This document shows, one piece after another, positions 1-6,963 of a DNA stretch of 9,148 nt. The notes under the pieces are model-generated. The model did no database searches. It was not told where the DNA came from and saw only the letters and a program-made list of their open reading frames with translations. Numbering within the stretch: position 1 is the stretch's first letter; every line of letters starts with the position of its first letter. This DNA comes from an uncultured Streptococcus sp. (GTDB lineage: Bacteria > Bacillota > Bacilli > Lactobacillales > Streptococcaceae), in assembly GCA_902470035.1 (NCBI GenBank), contig CABREZ010000055.1, positions 1 through 9,148 on the forward strand, given 5' to 3'. The position numbers and the translations under genes were made by a program.

Positions 1-183
1 CAATAAAGCCTGATAAGCCCTGTGATGCCCGTCTGTAATCAAGAAGCAATTTCCAAACGCAAGAATACTAATTGGATCCACATTGATGATTTCCGCCGAT
101 TGATCAAGCATCTGGATATCATGTAACTTCTTTTCTGATAAATATAGTTGGGTCGGATGAAGATCTGTTATTTTGATTTTCAA
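1..183 (-). CDS. ParB/Srx-fold-like protein, N-terminal part (runs off left edge)
   Basis: The first 61 codons of a minus-strand gene are visible; the rest lies beyond position 1. The peptide begins MKIKITDLHPTQLYLSEKKL and ends ITDGHHRAYQALL. The pattern 'short strand - LHP.QLY.S..KL - about 25 residues - DGHHR' resembles the ParB/sulfiredoxin-type fold, where a G-x-H/R-R motif binds nucleotide, but this is recognition by eye. I chose the TTG start at 183 because GAGGAG lies 6 nt upstream. An in-frame ATG at 237 would add 18 residues but has no convincing Shine-Dalgarno sequence, and a stop lies just above it at 247-249. The gene follows trpX by 124 nt with only a weak hairpin between, so it may belong to the T-box-controlled transcript. 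The position where a TrpY permease would be expected is taken by this unrelated soluble protein. Function unknown; it could also be a conserved hypothetical with a fused C-terminal domain outside the window. Confidence 0.6.
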   Translation of the reverse strand, partial: MKIKITDLHPTQLYLSEKKLHDIQMLDQSAEIINVDPISILAFGNCFLITDGHHRAYQALL

Positions 184-307
184 TTCTTTCTCCTCTACCA
201 AGAGTAAAATAAGCTGGTCCTGGGCACTGGTGAACATTTTTAAAGGTCAGGATTTAAAGACCTGCCAAAGCCAAATTCCTCTGCCATTCTTGTTATTCAA
301 TTTGTTT

Positions 308-1312
308 TTATTCGATGACTTGTCCAGCTTCTTTCAAGACAGATTCTGGAATGGTAATGCCTAATTCTTCTGCCACTTTTTTGTTGATGACAGATTTACC
401 ATCTGTAAAGATTTCGACTGGTGTATCCGCTGGTTTTTGACCTTTCAAGATTTTCGCAGCCATTTTACCAGTTGCAACTCCAAGATCATGTTGGTCGACA
501 ACGACTGAACCTAAACCACCAGCTTCGACCATGGCTGTCGCACTTGGGAAGATTGGTTTTTTAGCTGTTTTGTTTGCTTCGACTACCGTTGTGAAGGCTG
601 AAGCGATGGTGTTGTCAATTGGAACCCAGATGGCATCTACTTTACCAGTCATGACAGAAACCGTTGAAGCAATTTCATTTGTAGAAGGGACTGAATAAGG
701 AACCACCTTGTAGCCTGCTTTTTCAGCCAATTTTGTAAATTCTTCTACTTGCGTTTTAGAATTATCTTCACTGGTTGAGTAAAGAACCCCGATTGTTTTG
801 ACGTTTGGAGTCAATTCTTTGATCAATTTCAATTGTTGCTCCGTTGGATTGTGGTCAGATACCCCTGTGATATTGCCACCTGGTTTTTTCAAATCTTTGA
901 CCAAGTTTGCACCGACTGGATCGGTGATGGCTCCCATGACAATTGGTTTGTCTTTAGTTGCACTGGCCAAACCTTGAGCAGATGGTGTTGCGATTCCGAT
1001 CAAGACATCATTGTTGTTTTGAACCAGTTGCTTACTCATGGTTGCGACCTTGTTTTGGTCCCCTTCCGCATTGAGGAAGTCGATTTCAACCTGATCCTTG
1101 TCATAGCCTTCTTCTGCCAAGCCATCTAGAATCCCTTTGTAGATTTCGTCTAACGATGGGTGGCTGACCAACTGCAAGACACCTACTTTTACCTTTTTAG
1201 TTCCATCTGTTTTATTCGCATCATTTTTATTTGTCAACATAGGATAGAGCACTGCTGCCAAAATAACAGCTAGTAAAGCACCAATCATTCCCAATACACG
1301 TTTGTTTTTCAT
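308..1312 (-). CDS. trpX: TrpX-type ABC transporter substrate-binding protein
   Basis: Predicted extracytoplasmic tryptophan-binding (possibly tyrosine-binding) protein of the ABC_sub_bind family (PF04392 type), 334 aa. Residues 1-26 form a Lys/Arg start followed by a hydrophobic stretch, i.e. a signal peptide or membrane anchor. There is no Cys in the whole protein, so no lipobox. Two periplasmic-binding lobes follow from about residue 41 (VKVGVLQLVSHPSLDEI), with family hallmarks GIATPSAQG (about 106-114), AITDPVGANLV (128-138), GVLYSTSEDNS (175-185) and AIWVPIDN (227-234). The protein has one Trp, a low content that fits expression under Trp starvation. The start at 1312 is chosen because GAGG lies 8 nt upstream; an in-frame ATG at 1330 has no Shine-Dalgarno sequence. 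Trp specificity comes from the UGG T-box leader upstream, not from the protein itself. The partner permease and ATPase genes are not adjacent, so it may share components encoded elsewhere. Confidence 0.88.
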   Translation of the reverse strand: MKNKRVLGMIGALLAVILAAVLYPMLTNKNDANKTDGTKKVKVGVLQLVSHPSLDEIYKGILDGLAEEGYDKDQVEIDFLNAEGDQNKVATMSKQLVQNNNDVLIGIATPSAQGLASATKDKPIVMGAITDPVGANLVKDLKKPGGNITGVSDHNPTEQQLKLIKELTPNVKTIGVLYSTSEDNSKTQVEEFTKLAEKAGYKVVPYSVPSTNEIASTVSVMTGKVDAIWVPIDNTIASAFTTVVEANKTAKKPIFPSATAMVEAGGLGSVVVDQHDLGVATGKMAAKILKGQKPADTPVEIFTDGKSVINKKVAEELGITIPESVLKEAGQVIE

Positions 1313-1357
1313 ATTATTTACCTCAATCATTTGTTTTTTCGTTTTCTTGTATCTTTG

Positions 1358-1387
1358 TTAGAGACTGAGTCGCCATCGTTTCTTCAT
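1358..1387 (-). CDS. Putative 9-residue mini-ORF between T-box terminator and trpX
   Basis: Reads MKKRWRLSL then TAA. GGGAG lies 8 nt before the ATG, a better ribosome binding site than that of many genes here. The fifth codon is UGG (Trp). It lies after the T-box terminator and ends 45 nt before the trpX start, so it is transcribed only when the leader reads through. No competing hairpins are obvious around it, so a classic attenuator role is not supported. It could be a translated leader peptide, a remnant of a decayed gene, or chance in a purine-rich stretch. Confidence 0.3.
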   Translation of the reverse strand: MKKRWRLSL

Positions 1388-1412
1388 CTTCTTTTCTCCC
1401 TTCTTTCTTGAA

Positions 1413-1457
1413 ACAAAAAACACGCCCACACATAGCTAAAGCTATGTGAGGACGTGT
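1413..1457 (-). terminator. T-box-controlled intrinsic terminator
   Basis: On the minus strand ACACGTCCTCACATAGC, loop TTTA, then GCTATGTGTGGGCGTGT and a run of T. The stem is about 17 bp with a few G-U pairs. Its 5' arm contains the CCTCAC that otherwise pairs with the T-box antiterminator, so the two structures exclude each other. Confidence 0.93.
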
Positions 1458-1667
1458 CATCGCGGTGCCACCTCACTTATGGGAAAATGGATAAAATCCT
1501 CCCACATCTCTGTCTTGTCTAGCAACAAGTTGCACGATAAGGTGTGCCGACCGAATTTTTATTGTTTCAAATTCATCTCATCATTAGTCCAATTTCATAA
1601 ATGTCCACTACCCACTTTCACCAACCGTGAGCTCTCTAATAAATTTTCATTTACTACTTTTCTAATT
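1413..1667 (-). promoter_or_regulatory. Tryptophan T-box riboswitch leader of trpX
   Basis: A tRNA-sensing leader that lets trpX be transcribed when uncharged tRNA-Trp accumulates. On the minus strand it shows AGAGAG at 1637-1632 followed by the Stem I GGUUGGUG region. The lower stem ATTAG (1640-1636) pairs with CTAAT (1587-1583). Immediately 5' of CTAAT and separated by one purine is the specifier UGG (1591-1589), the Trp codon. The T-box sequence AGGTGGCACCGCG is at 1473-1461. Its bulge UGGC (1470-1467) can pair with the acceptor end GCCA, which fits G as discriminator base of bacterial tRNA-Trp. GTGAGG (1476-1471) pairs with CCTCAC (1451-1446) to form the antiterminator, which uses the 5' arm of the terminator. 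Stem I seems rather compact. The 3' limit given is the terminator end; the 5' limit is estimated from the promoter. Confidence 0.95.
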
Positions 1668-1673
1668 GAATCC

Positions 1674-1702
1674 ATTGTAAATGTTTCTGTAAGCCTTGTC
1701 AA
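1674..1702 (-). promoter_or_regulatory. Promoter of the T-box/trpX transcript
   Basis: Minus-strand -35 TTGACA (1702-1697), a 17-nt spacer and -10 TACAAT (1679-1674). This is the best match to a sigma-A promoter in the window. Transcription should begin about 1667, just before the T-box Stem I. A strong promoter followed by conditional termination fits T-box control. Confidence 0.85.
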
Positions 1703-1816
1703 TACTTTTTTATGTTTTTTTTGAAAACGTTCGGCATTTCCTGAAAATTTTTTCCTAGTGAGTTTGTTTTTACCAGATGTTTACCCTTCTTCTTCCTAGG
1801 TTTTCAGGCACTTTTT

Positions 1817-1825
1817 TGATATAAT
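1817..1825 (+). promoter_or_regulatory. Extended -10 promoter of fbpA
   Basis: TGATATAAT, a perfect extended -10 element. No good -35 is seen at 16-18 nt (TAGGTT at 1797-1802), as is common for extended -10 promoters. The start of transcription would fall near 1832, inside a CTAG-rich palindrome. Confidence 0.65.
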
Positions 1826-1859
1826 TTACTAGAACTAGTCTAGAATGTTGAGGAAACCC

Positions 1860-3521
1860 ATGTCTTTTGATGGATTTTTTTTACACCATATGGTGCAAGA
1901 ATTACAAAGCGAACTCTTAAATGGTCGCATCCAAAAAATTAACCAACCCTTTGAACAAGAGTTGGTTTTACAAATTCGTAGCAACCGCAAGAATCAAAAA
2001 CTCTTACTCTCTTCTCACTCTGTTTTTGGACGGATCCAACGGACCCAGACTAACTTCGAGAATCCTGCTTTTCCCAATACCTTTATCATGGTCATGCGCA
2101 AGTATCTCCAAGGAGCAGTCATTGAGCAGATCCAGCAAGTGGAGAATGACCGGATTTTAGAAATTGCCGTCTCCAATAAAAATGAAATTGGAGATGATAT
2201 CTCTGTGACTTTGATTATTGAAATCATGGGCAAGCACAGCAATATCATTCTTCTGGACAAGGCGACAGGAAAAATTATCGAAGCAATCAAACATGTTGGC
2301 TTCTCTCAAAATAGCTACCGGACCATTTTGCCAGGCTCGACCTATCTAGCTCCTCCAAAAACCGATGCGGTCAACCCTTTTACAATCAAGGACGAAGCAT
2401 TATTCGCCTTTCTCCATCGGGAAGAGTTGACACCTAAAAACCTTCAAACTCATTTCCAGGGTCTTGGTAGAGATACTGCTCAAGAATTGGCCAGTCGATT
2501 AGAAACTGGAGAAAAATTAAAAACCTTCCGAGCATTCTTTGAAGCTCCAACAGATCCTCGTCTAACGAAAAAATCCTTTGCTGCTCTCGCTTTTGCAGAT
2601 AGCCAAGAGGAGACCTTTGAGACCTTATCGGATCTACTCGACCACTATTACTTGGATAAGGCCGAGCGCGACCGAGTCCAACAACAAGCTGGAGAACTCA
2701 TCCGCAAGGTGGACAATGAACTAGAAAAAAACCGGAAAAAGTTGGCCAAACAGGAAGCTGAACTAGTAGCGACAGAAAATGCCGAAGACTTCCGGCAAAA
2801 AGGGGAGCTTCTCACCACCTTCCTCCATCAAGTCCCAAATGATCAAGATCAGGTCACCTTGGACAACTACTATACCAACCAACCCATCACCATTGCCTTG
2901 GATAAGGCCTTGACCCCTAGCCAAAATGCGCAACGCTACTTCAAGCGTTACCAGAAGTTAAAAGAAGCTGTTAAACATTTGACCTCTCTCATCCAGGAAA
3001 CCAAGGAAACCATCTCCTACCTGGAAACAGTCGAAACAGCTCTAACCCAAGCCAGCCTTTCTGAAGTCGCCGAGATTCGAGAAGAGCTGATCCAAACAGG
3101 CTTTATCAAACGACGCAACCGAGAAAAGATCCACAAACGCAAAAAACCAGAGAAGTATTTAGCTTCTGACGGAAAAACCATTATCTTGGTCGGCCGAAAC
3201 AATCTTCAAAACGAAGAATTGACCTTTAAGATGGCTAAGAAAGATGAACTCTGGTTCCACGCCAAGGATATTCCAGGTAGTCACGTGGTTATTACTGGTA
3301 ACCTCAATCCTTCAGATGAGGTCAAGACGGATGCAGCTGAGCTAGCGGCCTATTTCTCTAAGGGACGCCTCTCTAATCTGGTCCAAGTCGACATGATTGA
3401 AACCAAGAAACTTAACAAACCGACCGGAGGAAAACCTGGCTTTGTAACCTATACCGGTCAGAAAACCCTACGGGTCACCCCTGAAGAAGAAAAAATCAAA
3501 TCCATGCGCATCAGCGAGTAG
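1860..3521 (+). CDS. fbpA: FbpA/RqcH (PavA) NFACT-family ribosome quality control protein and adhesin
   Basis: 553 aa, full length for the family, and very like pneumococcal PavA as I remember it. In Bacillus the homologue RqcH binds stalled 50S-peptidyl-tRNA complexes and adds C-terminal alanine tails that mark the chain for degradation. In streptococci the same protein is found on the cell surface and binds fibronectin, although it has no signal peptide or LPXTG anchor, and none is seen here. The NFACT-N domain covers about 1-260 with the Asp97-Arg98 pair (VENDR) needed by RqcH for tRNA use, and EIMGKHSN at 121-128. Coiled-coil segments lie at about 262-325 and 365-425. The NFACT-R domain is at about 430-540 (DELWFHAKDIPGSHVV). 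The start at 1860 is chosen because GAGG lies 6 nt upstream and the protein then begins MSFDGFF as in relatives; an in-frame ATG at 1845 lacks a ribosome binding site. It is monocistronic, with a terminator right after the stop. Confidence 0.95.
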   Translation: MSFDGFFLHHMVQELQSELLNGRIQKINQPFEQELVLQIRSNRKNQKLLLSSHSVFGRIQRTQTNFENPAFPNTFIMVMRKYLQGAVIEQIQQVENDRILEIAVSNKNEIGDDISVTLIIEIMGKHSNIILLDKATGKIIEAIKHVGFSQNSYRTILPGSTYLAPPKTDAVNPFTIKDEALFAFLHREELTPKNLQTHFQGLGRDTAQELASRLETGEKLKTFRAFFEAPTDPRLTKKSFAALAFADSQEETFETLSDLLDHYYLDKAERDRVQQQAGELIRKVDNELEKNRKKLAKQEAELVATENAEDFRQKGELLTTFLHQVPNDQDQVTLDNYYTNQPITIALDKALTPSQNAQRYFKRYQKLKEAVKHLTSLIQETKETISYLETVETALTQASLSEVAEIREELIQTGFIKRRNREKIHKRKKPEKYLASDGKTIILVGRNNLQNEELTFKMAKKDELWFHAKDIPGSHVVITGNLNPSDEVKTDAAELAAYFSKGRLSNLVQVDMIETKKLNKPTGGKPGFVTYTGQKTLRVTPEEEKIKSMRISE

Positions 3522-3529
3522 ACAACATA

Positions 3530-3558
3530 AAAGGACTGAGAATCATCTCAGCCTTTTT
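3530..3558. terminator. Two-way terminator between fbpA and budA
   Basis: AAAGG, a bulged A, CTGAGA, loop ATCA, TCTCAG, CCTTTTT. The stem is flanked by A on the left and T on the right, so it can stop fbpA from the left and budA from the right. It begins 8 nt after the fbpA stop and ends 3 nt before the budA stop. Confidence 0.85.
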
Positions 3559-3561
3559 GGT

Positions 3562-4278
3562 TTATTCTGATTTGTGAATATCCTCTTTGACCTGGTCAAC
3601 ATTGAACTTGGCAAAGAGATACTGGCGGTCCTGGACAGGGAAGCGTTGATCCAATTGATCAATGGCCCCAACTTCAACAATCCCTTCTTTGATGACAAAA
3701 TCCATGACATGACCTCCGAAGGTATGGTCATCTGAGATAAAGTGGAGGTGATAGCCTGCTACACTGACCCCATGAAACATCTCTGGTGTCCAAAAACCAA
3801 CAATGGTTCCTGTAACATTTTCTCGCGTAAATTCTGGCTGATGGGTCGCCACGTCTGCAAATTTGGTTTCCGATGTTGATTTTGGAATCATGCGCACATG
3901 CATTTTGGCGAATTCTCCGTGAATCTTAATTGAACGAAACAAATTTTCACCATCGTAATATGATTCAATGCGAGCCTCTAATTCCTCGTCTGTCATTTCA
4001 AAGCGTTGCCGAAAAATCACTTCGGCCTGATGGGGAACGATGGCCGCATAGGGAACTGTCGCATCCGGGGCCACTTCCACAATCTCTGGCTCTTCTCCTG
4101 ATCCCTTAGCTTGATAGGCCTTGCCATCTAGGACAATTAATTCGCCATCAATTGAGTCCAGGGTCCCAATTCCTAGATCTCCGTGCTCTAGTAATTCTTT
4201 AATGGTAAAGGATCCTCCATAGAGACCTGCCATCAAAGCCCCCAAGGTATTGTATTGAAACAATTTCACCGGTTCCAT
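3562..4278 (-). CDS. budA: Alpha-acetolactate decarboxylase
   Basis: 238 aa, normal length. It converts (S)-2-acetolactate to (R)-acetoin and CO2 in the cytoplasm, the step that diverts pyruvate carbon to neutral acetoin and limits acidification. The N-terminal LFQYNTLGALMAGLYGG is typical of the family. The zinc ligands can be read in the C-terminal half as YHLHF (His177, His179) and, 11 residues later, GGH (His190), the same spacing as in the Brevibacillus enzyme (194, 196, 207). The conserved NVTGTIVGFWTPE segment lies just before. The start at 4278 is chosen because GGGAG lies 6 nt upstream; an ATG five codons earlier (4293) has no Shine-Dalgarno sequence. No acetolactate synthase gene is adjacent. 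Also called aldC or aldB. It has its own promoter and shares a terminator with fbpA. Confidence 0.95.
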   Translation of the reverse strand: MEPVKLFQYNTLGALMAGLYGGSFTIKELLEHGDLGIGTLDSIDGELIVLDGKAYQAKGSGEEPEIVEVAPDATVPYAAIVPHQAEVIFRQRFEMTDEELEARIESYYDGENLFRSIKIHGEFAKMHVRMIPKSTSETKFADVATHQPEFTRENVTGTIVGFWTPEMFHGVSVAGYHLHFISDDHTFGGHVMDFVIKEGIVEVGAIDQLDQRFPVQDRQYLFAKFNVDQVKEDIHKSE

Positions 4279-4320
4279 TATCTTCTCCCTCATTCATCTT
4301 GTCTTCTTTTTAGCCCTTCC

Positions 4321-4329
4321 AGTATACCA
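4321..4329 (-). promoter_or_regulatory. Extended -10 promoter of budA
   Basis: On the minus strand TGGTATACT: TG, one base, then TATACT. No clear -35 is present (CTGTTA at 18 nt is weak). It lies 43 nt upstream of the budA start and downstream of the terminator of the TPR operon, which makes budA an independent unit. Confidence 0.6.
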
Positions 4330-4361
4330 TATTCTCAAGGACAATAACAGAAAGACTGATT

Positions 4362-4410
4362 AAAAAAGAGCGGGTCAGAACAATGATGCACACTTGTTCG
4401 GATTCCCGCC
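4362..4410 (-). terminator. Terminator of the AI-2E/TPR operon
   Basis: On the minus strand, 18 nt past the TPR stop, GCGGG and GAACAA pair with TTGTTC and CCCGC across a 10-nt loop, with a small internal bulge. TC then TTTTTT follows. The arms are at 4370-4374 with 4405-4409, and at 4378-4383 with 4394-4399. Confidence 0.75.
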
Positions 4411-4427
4411 CTTCAAGGCTCAAATAG

Positions 4428-5666
4428 TTAATCTTCTAATAGGCTCTCATAGAAAGCTTGCATTTGCCCATCATCTGGGACTAGCTGCAAATAGCCTTCT
4501 GCCACTTCCCGGGCTTTTGCGATTTGTCCCAACTCTCTCAAGAGGTAACTATAGCTTTCTAAGTACTCTGGATTTTCTTTCAAATCTGGGTAGAGCTCTT
4601 CATAGATTGGAGCCGCTTTTTCAACCTCTTCGAGTGCTACCAAGGCACGAGCGATATTCCAACGGGTGACGACATTTTCCACTTCCACTTCTTGCCATTC
4701 AAGGACGTCTTCATAGCGTTCCTGTTCCAAATATAGAGTTGTTAGGCGAAGGGCGATATCTTCAAGATCCTCAGCAACTTCTTTGGCTTCTAACAAATAC
4801 TTCTCTGCTTTTTCTGGCTGGTGCAACTCGTAGGCCAATTGGGAGGCTAGAAGGAGGAGATAAGCGTCAAAAGGATTCTTTTGGATCCCTTGCTCTGCTA
4901 TTGCTAGCGCTGTTTCTCGGTCATTCTCAGCTTGTAGAGCCAAGGCATAACCATATTCATACCCTTCGAAGTCTGGCGACAGTGTATCGATCTGCTTGAA
5001 GTAGATCAGAGCACGTTGATACTCTTCTCGGTCATAAAGAAGGGTTGCCAATTCATAGGCAATCTGGTCATCAAACTCGATTTCCAAAGCTTTTTCTAAA
5101 AACTCAATGGCAGACTCAAACCGACCCAGATTGGCATAAGCATAGCCAATCCGCTGGTAGGTGGAAATGCCTGTTTCTTCTAAAATGAATCTGTTATCTA
5201 ACTGAGCATACTCTTGAATGGCTTCTTGGTAATTTTCGAGTTCTAGATCAATCTCTGCCAAGCCTAGTTGAATAATAGGGTCATCTGAAAGACTTGCAGC
5301 TTCCATCAGCTTTTCCCGAGCCACATCTGCCAAACCCTCACTTTGGTAGAGATCTGCCTTGACCAAGAGACTAGCCAGGTACCACTCCGAACTTTCCGGG
5401 ATTTCTTCCAAATAAGCAAAGGCTTCTTCCATTAGGCCATCTTCCGCTACAATGGTCGCTAGACTCAGATAGACCTCTGGATAATCATCTTTCAGATGCA
5501 AGTAAGTTTGTTTTGCTTCAGGGTAAAACCCGATACTTTCAAAATACTGGCCCAATTCTAACAAGGTTTCTGAATCATCTTCTAGAAAAGCCTTATCCAA
5601 ATAAGCCGGCAGACGATCTAGCTCTTGGTTCTCAATTGCTTCTAGGATTTTTTGACTATTCTTCAC
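4428..5666 (-). CDS. TPR-repeat protein, cytoplasmic
   Basis: 412 aa, acidic, with tetratricopeptide-type helix pairs along almost the whole length. The clearest unit is about 172-195 (IGYAYANLGRFESAIEFLEKAL); others are near 36-64, 206-228, 240-262, 272-296, 305-325 and 351-395. No signal peptide, membrane segment or catalytic domain is seen, so it probably acts as a protein-binding scaffold; its partner is unknown. The start is the GTG at 5666, with GAGG 9 nt upstream, giving MKNSQKILEAIENQ. The open frame continues to 5735, but that part lies inside the preceding gene and has no ribosome binding site. The GTG start lies 11 nt inside the end of the AI-2E gene, so translation is likely coupled. 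A TPR gene of this kind is common in streptococci, but its role has not been settled as far as I know. Confidence 0.88.
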   Translation of the reverse strand: MKNSQKILEAIENQELDRLPAYLDKAFLEDDSETLLELGQYFESIGFYPEAKQTYLHLKDDYPEVYLSLATIVAEDGLMEEAFAYLEEIPESSEWYLASLLVKADLYQSEGLADVAREKLMEAASLSDDPIIQLGLAEIDLELENYQEAIQEYAQLDNRFILEETGISTYQRIGYAYANLGRFESAIEFLEKALEIEFDDQIAYELATLLYDREEYQRALIYFKQIDTLSPDFEGYEYGYALALQAENDRETALAIAEQGIQKNPFDAYLLLLASQLAYELHQPEKAEKYLLEAKEVAEDLEDIALRLTTLYLEQERYEDVLEWQEVEVENVVTRWNIARALVALEEVEKAAPIYEELYPDLKENPEYLESYSYLLRELGQIAKAREVAEGYLQLVPDDGQMQAFYESLLED

Positions 5667-6825
5667 TTTGAATTTCCTCAACTTCGTCTTCTTCGTACAA
5701 GCCACTGACTTCTTTGTACCATTCAAATAGAGCACTGATGACGACCTTGGCGGAAGCGTAAACCGGGATTCCTAAGAAGACACCCCAGATTCCAAACATA
5801 GAGCCAGAAGTAATCAATACAAACAGGATGGTAATTGGGTGGATATTGAGCTGACTACCCAAGACAAGTGGAGAAACGAAACGTCCCTCGATGGTTTGCT
5901 CAACAATAAAGACAATGACGACTTTGACAAACATTTCTGGTCCTGCTACCAAACCCAAGACTAAGGCTGGGAGCATGGCCAAGAAGCTACCCAAGTATGG
6001 AATCAAGTTCAGGAAACCAGCGGTTACACCAAGTGTCACAGCATAACGAAGTCCAATGATCTTAAACAAAAGAATGAACATTAAGGCCACAATGATGGCA
6101 ACTGTGATCTGACCTCTGACATAATTGGCCAATTGGGTATTGACATCAGACAGGACTTTGCCTGCTGATTTACGAATCTTGGTTGGTAAGAAACGGATAA
6201 TTTGCCCTTTCAAATTCTTCCCATCTCTCAATAGATAGAAGACGATAAAAGGCATAATAATCAAAGCGATAATGACTTGAGAGGCGACAGCAATCAGATT
6301 GCTGACCCAGTTGACTGCACGGGCAGAGAAGGAACTCGCCCAACTGGTAATATTTTGCGACAATTGGCTGGTCCATTCATCCAGTTGAGGCTTAATTTCT
6401 GGCGACACTTTGTTGTCTAAGAAATCATCAATAGTCATATTGGCCTTTTCCAAGTAGTCTGGTAGATTATGCATGAAGCTAAGAACTTGACGCTGGATAG
6501 CTGGAATAGCGACAGCCAAGCCCCATAAAATGAGAAGAGCAATCAAGATAAAGACGATAGAAATCGCAATAATCCGCTTAACTCGATGCCTTTCCAAAAA
6601 GTCGACAATTGGATTTAACAAATAATAGAGGAGCCCTGAAATAATGACAGGCAGCATGACCGCTGCTCCAAACTCTAACAGCGGTGTAAAAATAAAACTA
6701 ATCTTGCTCAGAACTAAAATATTCAATCCCATCAGCAAGGCTACTAGGAAAACAGTAATGGCCTTATTATCAACAAACCATTTAAAAAACCAGGATAAAC
6801 TAAAATCTTTTTCTTTATGTTCCAC
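5656..6825 (-). CDS. AI-2E/PerM-family membrane transporter (DUF20)
   Basis: 389 aa, normal for the family. The architecture matches: hydrophobic segments at about 22-42, 47-71 and 84-109, a long polar extracytoplasmic region (about 110-170), then segments at about 172-199, 238-255, 262-295, 300-318 and 328-358. The family signature around LNLIPYLGSFLAMLPA (272-287) and the EGRFVSPLVLG segment (313-323) are present. Members transport varied substrates (autoinducer-2 export in E. coli TqsA, Na+/H+ exchange in some bacilli), so the substrate here cannot be named. The C-terminus is strongly acidic (EEDEVEEIQSEE). The start is the GTG at 6825, with AAGGAG 6 nt upstream; the frame also opens with a TTG at 6846 that lacks a ribosome binding site. 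It is the first gene of a two-gene operon with the TPR protein. Confidence 0.9.
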   Translation of the reverse strand: MEHKEKDFSLSWFFKWFVDNKAITVFLVALLMGLNILVLSKISFIFTPLLEFGAAVMLPVIISGLLYYLLNPIVDFLERHRVKRIIAISIVFILIALLILWGLAVAIPAIQRQVLSFMHNLPDYLEKANMTIDDFLDNKVSPEIKPQLDEWTSQLSQNITSWASSFSARAVNWVSNLIAVASQVIIALIIMPFIVFYLLRDGKNLKGQIIRFLPTKIRKSAGKVLSDVNTQLANYVRGQITVAIIVALMFILLFKIIGLRYAVTLGVTAGFLNLIPYLGSFLAMLPALVLGLVAGPEMFVKVVIVFIVEQTIEGRFVSPLVLGSQLNIHPITILFVLITSGSMFGIWGVFLGIPVYASAKVVISALFEWYKEVSGLYEEDEVEEIQSEE

Positions 6826-6855
6826 AGGAATCTCCTTCGTTTTCAATCTGTTTTT

Positions 6856-6864
6856 ATTTTAGCA
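6856..6864 (-). promoter_or_regulatory. Possible extended -10 promoter of the AI-2E/TPR operon
   Basis: On the minus strand TGCTAAAAT, 30 nt upstream of the GTG start. A weak -35 candidate, GTGAAA, is at 17 nt. There is no other good promoter for this operon in the intergenic space. Confidence 0.45.
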
Positions 6865-6963
6865 TTTTTAGTCTATAATTTCACGATAGAGCTAAACATG
6901 AGCTGGTTTTTGTTCCTAACCTCCTCAATCCTTCACCTAATCGTTTTCCATCCCCTTCTTTTC

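Noticed and set aside
244..273. Hairpin AGGTC - 10 nt - GACCT between trpX and the next gene, as a terminator
   Set aside because: The stem is only about 5 bp and is not followed by a proper T run on the minus strand, so it is not a convincing terminator.
833..1129. Plus-strand open frame inside trpX
   Set aside because: It is antisense to a well-supported gene, has an odd Trp/Cys-rich composition and no ribosome binding site.
1446..1724. Plus-strand open frame across the T-box leader
   Set aside because: The stretch is explained fully by the leader RNA and promoter on the other strand, and there is no ribosome binding site.
1722..1735. Possible CcpA cre site (TGAAAACGTTCGGC) upstream of the trpX promoter
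   Set aside because: The first ten positions match the cre consensus, but the last four largely do not, and it lies upstream of the -35. Too weak to list as a site.
6874..6879. TATAAT on the plus strand as the main pgl promoter
   Set aside because: It has no TG extension and no acceptable -35, and lies 123 nt upstream of pgl, whereas a perfect extended -10 is 30 nt upstream.
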